DNA from: Winogradskyella pacifica
GTDB lineage: Bacteria > Bacteroidota > Bacteroidia > Flavobacteriales > Flavobacteriaceae
Assembly: GCF_013403915.1 (NCBI RefSeq)
Contig: NZ_JABFDI010000011.1
Coordinates: 62,001-126,000 of the forward strand
DNA: 64,000 nt
Direction: 5' to 3'
The position numbers were made by a program, and so were the translations under genes. Positions 18,803 to 26,992 of this stretch are shown piece by piece. The notes beneath the pieces were generated by a model. It was not told the origin of the DNA and searched no databases. It worked only from the letters and a program-made list of their open reading frames with translations. The stretch's first letter is position 1. The number at the start of each line of letters is the position of its first letter.

Positions 18803-18834
18803 AAACGCAATCATTAATTTGGTTGCGTTTTTTT
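18803..18834 (+). terminator. intrinsic terminator after dnaK
   Basis: AAACGCAA/TTGCGTTT stem with a 12-nt loop, followed by a TTTT tract. It lies about 195 bp after the dnaK stop, beyond the tandem structured repeat. Confidence 0.8.
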
Positions 18835-18960
18835 ATTTGCCTTTTTTTTTATTTTTTTTGATTCTCATCCAACCCTTTTAGTTTTAAAAGCGTTTTTAAT
18901 AATAGAAGCGAAACTTAAGTGAGCTTTAAACAAACTAATAATCATTTAAAAACACATTTT

Positions 18961-19476
18961 ATGAAAAAAGTAAACTACATTATTGTTTTAGCCTTTATCT
19001 TAAGTATTAATTTAATATCTGCTCAAGAAGAGAAAACGGATACATCAAAATTTTCATTAGGGTTTACTTTAAGTGAACAGTTGGTTGGTAAAGATTCTGG
19101 CGAAAACATTGAAGGAATTTTGGGCTATGCCATTACTTCCAATATGAGCATATATTTGTCAGCGGCAAATGCCACGATGAGAAGTAAAGCATTAGATTCA
19201 AATTATAAATTAGATAAATATGCGATTCAAGTTGCTCATGATTTTGCAAAATCTGAAAGCACAAAACTAGAATCTATATTAGGGTTTTCATATCTCAATT
19301 TTGATAAAAAAATTCTTGAAGACGATAACAATGGACTAGGTATAGATTTAGGAGTTCAAACCACTTTTAACTTAGAACATAGATTAAATTATGGGTTAAG
19401 AATTGTAGTAACTTACAGTAGTTTTTCACCAGGAGCTATATTGAATGCCGGTATTAATTTTAGTTACAGAATATAA
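18961..19476 (+). CDS. putative outer-membrane beta-barrel protein
   Basis: The ATG at 18961 gives a clean signal peptide (MKKVNYIIVLAFILSINLISAQ); the frame is open from a GTG at 18919 but that adds a polar N-terminal tail. The mature part (about 150 residues) has alternating hydrophobic/polar strands (LGFTLSEQLVG, MSIYLSAANA, LNYGLRIVVTYSSF) and ends in an aromatic-containing strand (NAGINFSYRI), typical of small barrels. No specific family was recognised. A sigma factor gene follows 56 bp later. Confidence 0.65.
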   Translation: MKKVNYIIVLAFILSINLISAQEEKTDTSKFSLGFTLSEQLVGKDSGENIEGILGYAITSNMSIYLSAANATMRSKALDSNYKLDKYAIQVAHDFAKSESTKLESILGFSYLNFDKKILEDDNNGLGIDLGVQTTFNLEHRLNYGLRIVVTYSSFSPGAILNAGINFSYRI

Positions 19477-19532
19477 ATCACTTTTAAATAGCCATATTTT
19501 AAATTACCTTATTCAATTATAAGTATAAAATA

Positions 19533-20099
19533 ATGTCAAAACTAGTATCTATAAATCAAAGTGTAAGTGAGCTGGTTGGATTAGCACAAAAATCCAATCA
19601 AAAAGCGCAGCTAGCACTATATGATACCTTTTCGGGAAAGATGCTTGGTGTTTGTAGGCAATACATTAGAGATTTACAATTTGCGGAAGATATAATGATC
19701 ACATCGTTTCATAAAGCATTTCAAAATATTAATAAATATGAGCCTTATGGTAGTTTTGAGGGGTGGTTAAGACGCATAATGGTTCGCGAATGTATTTCAT
19801 ATTTACGCATTCAGAAGAATAAATTTAATGTGGTTGAAATTGGGGATTATTATTTTACACAACCAGCGTCAACGACAGATAATTCAACTTCGGATAGTAT
19901 ACAAAAGGCAGTGGACCAATTGCCAATTGGTTGTAAAACAATTTTTAACCTTTATGTGATTGAAGGTTATAAGCATAGAGAAATATCGGAGCTTTTAAAT
20001 GTAAGTATCGGTACTTCAAAATCGCAATTAGCACATGCTAAAAAGCTTTTAAAATGTAGTCTGGCTAAATTAAATAATAAAGACAATGGAACCCAATAA
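19533..20099 (+). CDS. ECF-type RNA polymerase sigma factor
   Basis: The 188-residue sigma-70 family protein has region 2 (LALYDTFSGKMLGVCRQYI, then AEDIMITSFHKAFQNINKYEPYG) and region 4 (LPIGCKTIFNLYVIEGYKH, REISELLNVSIGTSKSQLAHA). ECF factors direct RNA polymerase to small regulons, often for envelope functions. The 3' end overlaps the next gene by 14 bp. That product has one membrane segment and is the likely anti-sigma partner by position. Confidence 0.93.
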   Translation: MSKLVSINQSVSELVGLAQKSNQKAQLALYDTFSGKMLGVCRQYIRDLQFAEDIMITSFHKAFQNINKYEPYGSFEGWLRRIMVRECISYLRIQKNKFNVVEIGDYYFTQPASTTDNSTSDSIQKAVDQLPIGCKTIFNLYVIEGYKHREISELLNVSIGTSKSQLAHAKKLLKCSLAKLNNKDNGTQ

Positions 20100-20856
20100 T
20101 ATAGAAAAGTTAATTCAGAACAATTTTAAAGACCGGCATATAGAGCCGTCTTCACAAGCTAGAGAACGCTTAATTATAGCCTTAAACTCGAAGCCAAAAA
20201 AGAAGAGAAAACTTTGGATACACTATGCGGTAGCTGCGTCTTTGGTTTTAGGTTTGATTTTTGTTGGTGGTACGTTTTTGTTTCATGAAGGAGTCGAAAA
20301 GCAAGCCATTGAAATCAGTTATGAAAAAGAAGTACCTAAAGAAACACAGCAGCAACACACTTCAGATTCTGTAAATCATAATAAGGCTATAGTATTAGAA
20401 GCGCAGCAAGACTCTGAACAAGAACCTAAAATAAGAAAACAGTTTAAAATAGCTTCAAATTTAAATGAAACGGTTTCTAAAAATACAGTTACAAAACAAG
20501 ACATTGAAACTACTGAGGAAGCTAAATTACTGACGGAAAATTCTACAATTGTTATAGATAAAGATCTTGTAAAAGCTAAAGAATCCGAAGATATAGCAGT
20601 TATAAAGTCTCCCCAACAATTTCAATATATTACAGCAGAGGAACTTTTGACGTCAACAGGAAAGGATAGTAGTTTAAATTTAATTCAGAATAAAAAACAA
20701 TTATCAGATTCTTATTTAGATGCTGACCAACTTTTACTCGAAATGGAAAAAGAACTATTCGACGAAAAAAACAAAAGCATTTTTAAGAAAGCAGGTAAGC
20801 AGCTTAAGCAAATAAACGAAGCTGTTGCCAACAGAAATTACGAACACAACAATTAA
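20086..20856 (+). CDS. single-pass membrane protein, possible anti-sigma factor
   Basis: The 256-residue product has a short cytoplasmic N-terminus, one membrane segment at about residues 44-65 (WIHYAVAASLVLGLIFVGG) and a long low-complexity outer part rich in Glu, Lys, Gln and Thr. No zinc-binding or FecR motif is seen. Overlap with the sigma gene (14 bp) and the membrane topology suggest an anti-sigma factor. This is inferred from context because no family was recognised. The C-terminus has a DADQLLLEMEKELFDE helix. Confidence 0.6.
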   Translation: MEPNNIEKLIQNNFKDRHIEPSSQARERLIIALNSKPKKKRKLWIHYAVAASLVLGLIFVGGTFLFHEGVEKQAIEISYEKEVPKETQQQHTSDSVNHNKAIVLEAQQDSEQEPKIRKQFKIASNLNETVSKNTVTKQDIETTEEAKLLTENSTIVIDKDLVKAKESEDIAVIKSPQQFQYITAEELLTSTGKDSSLNLIQNKKQLSDSYLDADQLLLEMEKELFDEKNKSIFKKAGKQLKQINEAVANRNYEHNN

Positions 20857-20876
20857 TCACGTTAAACCATTTTATT

Positions 20877-21926
20877 ATGAAGCAGACCATTTTATTAGTT
20901 GCCATACTATGTTGTACGCCATATTTAATGGCACAGACCAATATTTTTGAAGAAAAAGCCGCAATTATTGCCTCGAGAATTGATTCTATCACCACTTCAG
21001 AAAAAAGCATCCTAAAAAAAGAGATTAAGAAGATTGATAAGATGGTAGAAAAAAATGAGATCACTGCAGACGCAGCTGGGGTAGAAAAAAAGAAACTTGC
21101 TGCTTACCATGCAAAACGCATTAATGCTGCTGTTTTTATTGAAGAACAAAAGTTACAATTATTAATAAAAAATAAGGTTAATGGTAAATTAGAGCGTACT
21201 GAGGAACTAGATAAACCATTCATAAGCGTTTTTAAAGAGGAAAATTTTTATAATGATTCTATTAGCGGTTTAAAAGTTGAAAAGCGTTTCACAACTCAAT
21301 TTGTCTTTGCTTTAGGTATAAATACCGTTTTAAATGGAGGTGATTATTATGGAGATGGCTTTAAGGTGAATCCGATAGGTTACGGTGAGTTAGGCTTTAC
21401 TTTTAAATATAGACTTAAAGAAAATACAAATCTTTGGAATCTAAAATTTGGATTATCAATGATGACAGATGAAATAAGACCAAAAGAGGATAATGATGTA
21501 TTGGTTACTAATGGCAACCAAACGACGCTTCAAGATATTGGTTTTGACTTAAAAAAATCGAGATTAAATAATTTATCATTTGGAATTCCTGTGCATTTAG
21601 AATTAGATTTTTCAAAGCCACAATACCACAGTAAAACGGAGCAAACCTATTTAAGATCTCAGCGTGGTTTTAGATTAGGTCTTGGGGGATTTTTCTCAGT
21701 AAGGACTCAGACATCCCAATTTATTAAATATAAAGAAGGAGGTAAAGATATAAAGCAGACAGAAACTTACCACTTTAATATGAACAGTTTTAATTTTGGA
21801 CCAAGTGTTTATTTTGGTTATAGAGATGTAAGTATGTATGCAAAATATGATGTGAATCCCGTATTTAAAGATAATCCTGAAGACATAAATACACTTTCAA
21901 TTGGTTTAAGGGTGGATATAAATTAG
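20877..21926 (+). CDS. exported protein with coiled-coil region and C-terminal barrel-like domain
   Basis: The 349-residue product starts with a signal peptide (MKQTILLVAILCCTPYLMAQ). Residues about 20-100 are helical and charged, probably a coiled coil. The remainder has barrel-like strands (FVFALGINTVLNGGDYYGDG, GFRLGLGGFFSVRTQ, FGPSVYFGYRDVSMYAKYDV) and ends LSIGLRVDIN. It is 20 bp downstream of the putative anti-sigma gene, so the three genes probably form a sigma/regulator/envelope-target unit. The family was not recognised. Confidence 0.65.
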   Translation: MKQTILLVAILCCTPYLMAQTNIFEEKAAIIASRIDSITTSEKSILKKEIKKIDKMVEKNEITADAAGVEKKKLAAYHAKRINAAVFIEEQKLQLLIKNKVNGKLERTEELDKPFISVFKEENFYNDSISGLKVEKRFTTQFVFALGINTVLNGGDYYGDGFKVNPIGYGELGFTFKYRLKENTNLWNLKFGLSMMTDEIRPKEDNDVLVTNGNQTTLQDIGFDLKKSRLNNLSFGIPVHLELDFSKPQYHSKTEQTYLRSQRGFRLGLGGFFSVRTQTSQFIKYKEGGKDIKQTETYHFNMNSFNFGPSVYFGYRDVSMYAKYDVNPVFKDNPEDINTLSIGLRVDIN

Positions 21927-21958
21927 AATGTAAATCCAATTATTTGGTTTGTAAATTC

Positions 21959-22003
21959 AACGTAATCACTTTAGAATTCCTTAAGTCGATTACGTTTTCT
22001 TTT
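21959..22003 (+). terminator. intrinsic terminator after the sigma-factor operon
   Basis: AACGTAATC (21959-21967) pairs with GATTACGTT (21988-21996), with additional inner ACTT/AAGT pairing, followed by TTCTTTT. It lies 33 bp past the stop of the preceding gene. Confidence 0.75.
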
Positions 22004-22152
22004 ATGAATTTTTGAATCTTCAATTTTAGATGAAAACCAACTCTTTGTATTGATGTTAATCCCAATTATCTTAAGTAACATGTTTAACTGAAAGCATCAA
22101 TTTTCACTATTATTTATTTAAGTTTTGTACTTTCGAAGTCTAATATATAAGA

Positions 22153-23382
22153 ATGTCTTTTTCAATCCAAATCAAAACCGATTACACCCCAAAACGATTA
22201 GCTGTAAAACTTAACGCTAAAGGAGAACAGTTCGTAGTTAAAGGGCATCCTTGGGTGTTTTCTAATAGTATAGTTAAGATTAACGATGATGCTAATACAG
22301 GTGATTTAGCTATCATTTTCAGTAAGAATAAAAACAAAGTCGTTGGTTTAGGATTGTATGATGCAGATTCTCCAATCCGTATTAAAATTATTCATAATGC
22401 CGAAACTAAAGTTGAGGTTAATGCCGATTTTTTTCAGCATAAAATTAAATTGGCTTTTGAGAAGCGTTCAGAGTTACTTTTAACCAATACTAATAGTTAC
22501 CGCTTATTATTTGGTGAAAATGATGGTTTCCCTGGGTTAATAGCTGATGTATATGATTCCGTATTAGTGGTAAAAGTATACTCCGAAATTTGGTTACCTT
22601 ATTTAGAGCCTATTCTAGAAAGTTTACAAAAAACGTCAAAGGCTGAAACCATCGTAATGCGTTTAAGTAGAAGCTTGCAGAATAGTAAAAACCATTCTTT
22701 AAAGGATGGTGAAGTTATTTTTGGCACACTAAACAATGAAGTTGTAGAATTTGTAGAACATGGTGTTAATTTTTCTGCCAATGTTATAAAAGGTCACAAA
22801 ACGGGTTATTTTTTAGATCATAGAGACAACAGAAGACGTGTTGGCGAATTAAGTAAAGGCAAATCAGTTTTAGATGTATTTTCTTATGCTGGTGGATTTT
22901 CAGTACATGCTTTAGCAAAGGGGGCAACCGATGTTACAAGTTTAGATATAAGTAAGCAAGCTTTAGATATGGCTCGCGAAAACGGAAAATTAAATGCTTA
23001 TACAGGTCAACATAAAACTATCTCGGGTGATGCATTTGCAGAAATGAAGGCCTTAATAGCAAAAGGTAAAACCTATGATGTTGTAGTAATCGATCCACCA
23101 AGTTTTGCTAAGCAACAATCAGAAATAGATTTAGCAAAAAAGAAATATGCACAATTAGCTGAACTAGGAGAACAGCTGACTGCTAAAAATGGACTTTTAG
23201 TTTTAGCATCATGCTCTTCAAGAGTATTGGCACAAGCTTTTTTCGATTTGAATTCTCAGGTCTTAAATTCTCAATCAAGACTTTTTGAAACAGAACTTAA
23301 AACCAAACACGATAGTGATCATCCAATTGCATTCCCTGAAGGAGCCTATTTAAAATGCGGCTATTATCGATTTTTAGAATAA
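22153..23382 (+). CDS. class I SAM-dependent rRNA methyltransferase, RlmI-like
   Basis: The 409-residue protein has an N-terminal PUA-type RNA-binding domain (KGEQFVVKGHPWVFSNSI) and a Rossmann methyltransferase domain. SAM motif I is VLDVFSYAGGFSVHALAKGA; the catalytic-site motif is VVIDPPSFAKQQ; ASCSSRV follows. This matches the RlmI family, which makes 5-methylcytosine in 23S rRNA. The precise target in this organism is unverified. A TACTTTCG -7-like box lies just upstream (about 22128). Confidence 0.9.
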   Translation: MSFSIQIKTDYTPKRLAVKLNAKGEQFVVKGHPWVFSNSIVKINDDANTGDLAIIFSKNKNKVVGLGLYDADSPIRIKIIHNAETKVEVNADFFQHKIKLAFEKRSELLLTNTNSYRLLFGENDGFPGLIADVYDSVLVVKVYSEIWLPYLEPILESLQKTSKAETIVMRLSRSLQNSKNHSLKDGEVIFGTLNNEVVEFVEHGVNFSANVIKGHKTGYFLDHRDNRRRVGELSKGKSVLDVFSYAGGFSVHALAKGATDVTSLDISKQALDMARENGKLNAYTGQHKTISGDAFAEMKALIAKGKTYDVVVIDPPSFAKQQSEIDLAKKKYAQLAELGEQLTAKNGLLVLASCSSRVLAQAFFDLNSQVLNSQSRLFETELKTKHDSDHPIAFPEGAYLKCGYYRFLE

Positions 23383-23500
23383 TTCAAGTTCTTTGTAAAT
23401 AAATACTACTAGAGTTTTATGGTAATTTCATAATTTAGAACTCTAATTTTAGTGTTATCTTAATAATGGTAAGATTTATTTCATAATTCGCAACCAACTG

Positions 23501-23514
23501 TTATGCACGCATAA
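23501..23514 (+). promoter_or_regulatory. palindromic operator candidate TTATGC-N2-GCATAA
   Basis: Perfect 6-bp inverted repeat with a 2-base centre, in the -33/spacer region of the nitronate monooxygenase promoter. A near-identical palindrome occurs at 39450-39463. The size and symmetry suit a MarR-type regulator; this is inferred. Confidence 0.5.
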
Positions 23515-23524
23515 TAAATTACTT

Positions 23525-23532
23525 TATATTTG
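23525..23532 (+). promoter_or_regulatory. candidate -7 promoter box for the nitronate monooxygenase gene
   Basis: TATATTTG matches the Bacteroidota -7 consensus TAnnTTTG, 54 bp before the start codon and 11 bp after the TTATGC palindrome. Confidence 0.5.
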
Positions 23533-23586
23533 TAATCATATAACTAAGTTATAATAATACGTTTTTCATTTTATTAGCAAAAAACT

Positions 23587-24534
23587 ATGCAAACCAAACT
23601 TACTGAGTTACTCGATATTAAGCACCCAATTATTCAAGCACCAATGTTTTTAGTCTCTAATGTTGCTATGGTAACAGAAGCTATGAAAGCGGGAATAGCA
23701 GGTTGTATTCCAGCATTAAACTACAGAACTTTAGAAGAGTTAAGATCAGCTTTAAAAGAACTTAAGGCTAGTAAAGTTGAAGGTGGTTCGTTTGGATTCA
23801 ATCTAATTGTGAACAAATCTAATGTAAAGTATAAAGGACAGTTAGAAGTGATTTGCGAAGAAGGTTGTGACTTTATAATAACCTCTTTAGGAAGTCCGGA
23901 AGAAACCATCAGACAAGCACATGCTGTAGGTATAAAAGTGTTTTGTGATGTTACCGATTTAAGATTTGCCAAAAAAGTAGAACAGTTAGGTGCTGATGCG
24001 GCAATCGCTGTTAATAATGAAGCTGGTGGACATAGAGGAAATTTATCACCAGAAGAATTAACAAATTTGTTAAGTAAAGAATTAAAAATCCCTGTGATTT
24101 CTGCAGGTGGAGTAGGTTGTAAAGCAGATATTGATACAATGTTAAGCTACGGGGCAGAAGGTGTTTCTGTTGGAAGTCCGTTTATTGCTTCCGTTGAAGC
24201 TGGTGTTACAGAAGAATACAAACAAGCTTGTGTAGATTACGGAGCTAAAGATATTATTATGACAGAGCGTATTTCTGGTACACCTTGTACGGTAATTAAC
24301 ACGCCATATGTTCAGAAAATTGGAACCAAAGCGACTTGGATTGAAAATGTATTAAATAAAAGTAAAACCCTAAAAAAATGGGTAAAAATGATCCGTTTTT
24401 CAATAGGGATGAAAGCGACTGAAAAAGCAGCGAAAAAAGCGACTTACAAAACGGTTTGGGTGGCTGGCCCAAGTATTGAGCATACCACAGAGATTCTTCC
24501 GGTAAAAGCTATAGTAGAGAAATTAGTTAATTAA
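23587..24534 (+). CDS. nitronate monooxygenase (2-nitropropane dioxygenase family)
   Basis: The 315-residue FMN enzyme is recognised from HPIIQAPMFLVSN near the N-terminus, GFNLIV, AIAVNNEAGGHRGNLSPEEL with the active-site His region, VISAGGVG and GAEGVSVGSPF. The family oxidises alkyl nitronates or propionate-3-nitronate, a toxic metabolite. Related enoyl reductases (FabK) share the fold, but AGGH with ISAGGV favours nitronate monooxygenase. The stop overlaps the next start (TAATG). Confidence 0.88.
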   Translation: MQTKLTELLDIKHPIIQAPMFLVSNVAMVTEAMKAGIAGCIPALNYRTLEELRSALKELKASKVEGGSFGFNLIVNKSNVKYKGQLEVICEEGCDFIITSLGSPEETIRQAHAVGIKVFCDVTDLRFAKKVEQLGADAAIAVNNEAGGHRGNLSPEELTNLLSKELKIPVISAGGVGCKADIDTMLSYGAEGVSVGSPFIASVEAGVTEEYKQACVDYGAKDIIMTERISGTPCTVINTPYVQKIGTKATWIENVLNKSKTLKKWVKMIRFSIGMKATEKAAKKATYKTVWVAGPSIEHTTEILPVKAIVEKLVN

Positions 24535-24968
24535 TGGCAATAACTTCAAAGACCATCAAGTACAGTATAATTATTATAGGGATTTTAGGATTGCTTTTTA
24601 TCGGAGCTATACTTTTTTTCATTTTATATGAATCTAAAAAAGATATTTCCAAAGAAGAACCTTATGTTTCTTTTTTAAATAAACCTCAAAAATTAAAAGC
24701 AATTAGTACCGTTCGTTGGCATAAAGACAACCTACGTTTTAGTCATTACAGTTTGGAGGTTAATGATGATTCTTACCATAATAACGAAGATGTTAAGTCT
24801 GTAAAACAATACCAACCTGGTGATATAATTACGTTTTATGCGGCAAAATCATATTTTAGTAATCATGTTGGAGAAAGCTTTTATCTTATCGCTCGCGATA
24901 CTTTAGATACAGGTGAAGTTATAGAATTTCAATATTACTACACACCTGGTGCCTTACCGTTTGACTAA
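24534..24968 (+). CDS. hypothetical membrane-anchored protein
   Basis: The 144-residue product has one N-terminal membrane segment (IIIIGILGLLFIGAILFFIL) and a soluble C-terminal domain rich in Tyr and Phe, ending EFQYYYTPGALPFD. No family is recognised. Its start overlaps the stop of the nitronate monooxygenase gene by one base, so it is probably co-translated and under the same promoter and operator. Confidence 0.65.
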   Translation: MAITSKTIKYSIIIIGILGLLFIGAILFFILYESKKDISKEEPYVSFLNKPQKLKAISTVRWHKDNLRFSHYSLEVNDDSYHNNEDVKSVKQYQPGDIITFYAAKSYFSNHVGESFYLIARDTLDTGEVIEFQYYYTPGALPFD

Positions 24969-25061
24969 TACGATTCTAGTTTAGAAAAAAAAAAGATTTT
25001 TGAAGCGGAGATTAGTTTTGATACTATTATAATACTTACTTATAAGAACATAATCGATAAT

Positions 25062-25784
25062 ATGACCTATAATGAAATCATAGACTGTCTTTATGACTTA
25101 CAAGACAAAGATAAAGTGGTGTTTAAAGCGAAGAAATTCGGAATTATCTCAAATAATTCATTAGGCATTTATCATAAGGATTTAAAAGTAATAGCTAAAG
25201 AAATTGGTACGGACAACCAACTAGCTTTACAGCTTTTTGATAGCGGAATTTATGAAGCGCGTTTATTATGCAGTAAACTATTTAAGCCCAAAGACGTTAC
25301 AGAAGCGCTCATGGAAAAATGGGTAAAGACCTTTGAGAATTGGGAAATATGTGACAGCTTTTGTATGGGGTTGTTTTCAAAAAGCGACTTTGCTATTGCT
25401 AAAATATTAGAATGGTCAGAAAGAGAATCTGAGTTTGAAAAAAGAGCCGCATTTGCTACTTTAGCATCATATTGTATGGCAGATAAAACTTCAGATAACG
25501 GCTTATTTGAACCGTTTTTCTCAGTTATAAAACGTGAGTCTAATGACGATAGAATATACGTTAAAAAAGCAGTCAATTGGACTTTAAGAAATATAGGAAA
25601 ACGCAATGTAGACCTCAATGTTAGAGCTATAGAAGTCGCTAATGAAATCCTAGAATTTGAAAGTAAATCAGCCCAATGGATTGCAAAAAATGCTATAACC
25701 GAATTACGAAAAGAAGGCATTAGAATGTCCGATTATCCGAGAGCTATTTATAGAATTCCGGTTGCTAAGATTCATGAAGCTTAA
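25062..25784 (+). CDS. DNA alkylation repair protein, AlkD-like HEAT-repeat fold
   Basis: The 240-residue all-helical protein resembles the AlkC/AlkD DNA glycosylase superfamily. Supporting segments are VTEALMEKWVKTFENWEICDSFC, the conserved W..CD region, and YVKKAVNWTLRNIGKRN. These enzymes remove alkylated bases such as 3- and 7-methylpurines without base flipping. Activity is unproven for this member; some family members lack the catalytic residues. It stands alone, 93 bp after the preceding gene. Confidence 0.85.
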   Translation: MTYNEIIDCLYDLQDKDKVVFKAKKFGIISNNSLGIYHKDLKVIAKEIGTDNQLALQLFDSGIYEARLLCSKLFKPKDVTEALMEKWVKTFENWEICDSFCMGLFSKSDFAIAKILEWSERESEFEKRAAFATLASYCMADKTSDNGLFEPFFSVIKRESNDDRIYVKKAVNWTLRNIGKRNVDLNVRAIEVANEILEFESKSAQWIAKNAITELRKEGIRMSDYPRAIYRIPVAKIHEA

Positions 25785-25814
25785 ATGTCACTTTATTATT
25801 TATAATTTAGATGT

Positions 25815-26189
25815 ATGAAATTAAAGCCAAAATCTATAAGACCATTCATAGGTTCAAAAGATTACAACCTTTCTAGAGAATTTTATCGGGATCTAGGATT
25901 TGATGAATTTGTTATTTCTCATAATATGTCTGTCTTTAAAACAGGTGAGTTCGCCTTTTATTTACAAGATTATTACGCAAAAGATTGGGTAGATAACACC
26001 ATGATTTTTCTAGAAGTTGATAATGTTCAACACCATCTGCAACATTTGAAGCAAAGTGGATTAATAGAAAAGTACGAAAACGTCAGATGTTCAGATATTG
26101 TTTATAATGATTGGGGACATGAGTTTTTTCTTCATGATCCTTCAGGTATACTTTGGCATTTTGGAGAATTCAAAACTGAAGTTAAATAA
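25815..26189 (+). CDS. VOC/glyoxalase-superfamily protein
   Basis: The 124-residue single-domain protein has the beta-alpha-beta-beta-beta pattern of the VOC fold: SIRPFIGSKDYNLSREFYRDLGF, FAFYLQDYY, MIFLEVDNVQHHLQHLK and the C-terminal HDPSGILWHFGEF. Members include glyoxalases, bleomycin resistance proteins and dioxygenases. The substrate cannot be assigned. Confidence 0.8.
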   Translation: MKLKPKSIRPFIGSKDYNLSREFYRDLGFDEFVISHNMSVFKTGEFAFYLQDYYAKDWVDNTMIFLEVDNVQHHLQHLKQSGLIEKYENVRCSDIVYNDWGHEFFLHDPSGILWHFGEFKTEVK

Positions 26190-26307
26190 CCGTTTCTAAT
26201 AGCTCAATATTTTCATAAACTCTTGGTAATAAATTTGTTTGTAACAAAATAGCCTGTTTTACGACGTATAATGTAGAACACATGTTTAATAAAAAAAGAA
26301 AAAAGTT

Positions 26308-26628
26308 ATGATTAATAAAGGAGCAATAGTATTAGGAGCATTAATTGGAGCAGCGGCAGGAGTGTTGTTAGCCCCAGAAAAAGGAAGCGTTACAAGAGAT
26401 AAGCTTAAAAAAGAAGGTAAAATAATTAAAAATCAGGTTACTAGCGATTTTTCTGAAGTAAAAGAAGATTTATCTAAAGCAGCCGCTTCTGGTAAAGAAA
26501 AGTTTAAACAAGATTTAGAAGATTTCGCTTCAAAATCGAGTTACAAAACAGAACAAGCTATTACATTTTTAGAAAAGCAATTAGCTATTTTAAAAGATAA
26601 GAATAAAACATTACAGAAGACAAGCTAA
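26308..26628 (+). CDS. YtxH domain protein
   Basis: The 106-residue protein has an N-terminal glycine-rich membrane segment (GAIVLGALIGAAAGVLLAPE, then KGSVTRDKL), diagnostic of YtxH, followed by an amphipathic Lys/Glu-rich helical tail. These are small, often stress-induced membrane proteins of unknown mechanism. A strong terminator follows. Confidence 0.88.
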   Translation: MINKGAIVLGALIGAAAGVLLAPEKGSVTRDKLKKEGKIIKNQVTSDFSEVKEDLSKAAASGKEKFKQDLEDFASKSSYKTEQAITFLEKQLAILKDKNKTLQKTS

Positions 26629-26670
26629 TGTAATGTTTTCACTCATATTATAAATTTATGTTTTTGCAAA

Positions 26671-26706
26671 AACGAGTCTTTTCAAACCTTGAAAAGACTC
26701 ATTTTT
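26671..26706 (+). terminator. intrinsic terminator after the YtxH gene
   Basis: Perfect 12-bp stem GAGTCTTTTCAA/TTGAAAAGACTC with a 3-nt loop followed by ATTTTT. The rest of the 364-bp gap up to 26992 is AT-rich and shows no other gene or clear motif. Confidence 0.88.
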
Positions 26707-26992
26707 ACGTTTTTATAAAAAGTTATCCTCATTTTTTTTTTTTATAAATTCCTATTAACTTAATGTATGACGCTTAAAAACATTAACAAAATTTTTGTAT
26801 TTTAACGTTTTATCTATTTGTATTACCCCAAGTCATATTTGTCTTTTTTTTTATTTATAAGTGACTCTCAATGAATTGAATGTGTCTAAACATGTATACG
26901 CGGGAAGTATTATAGTTAAAATATTTTTTATAGCAAATGTATTTAAACGTTTCTGTTTGTTTTGACAGGCGTATTTTATTTATTAAAAAACT

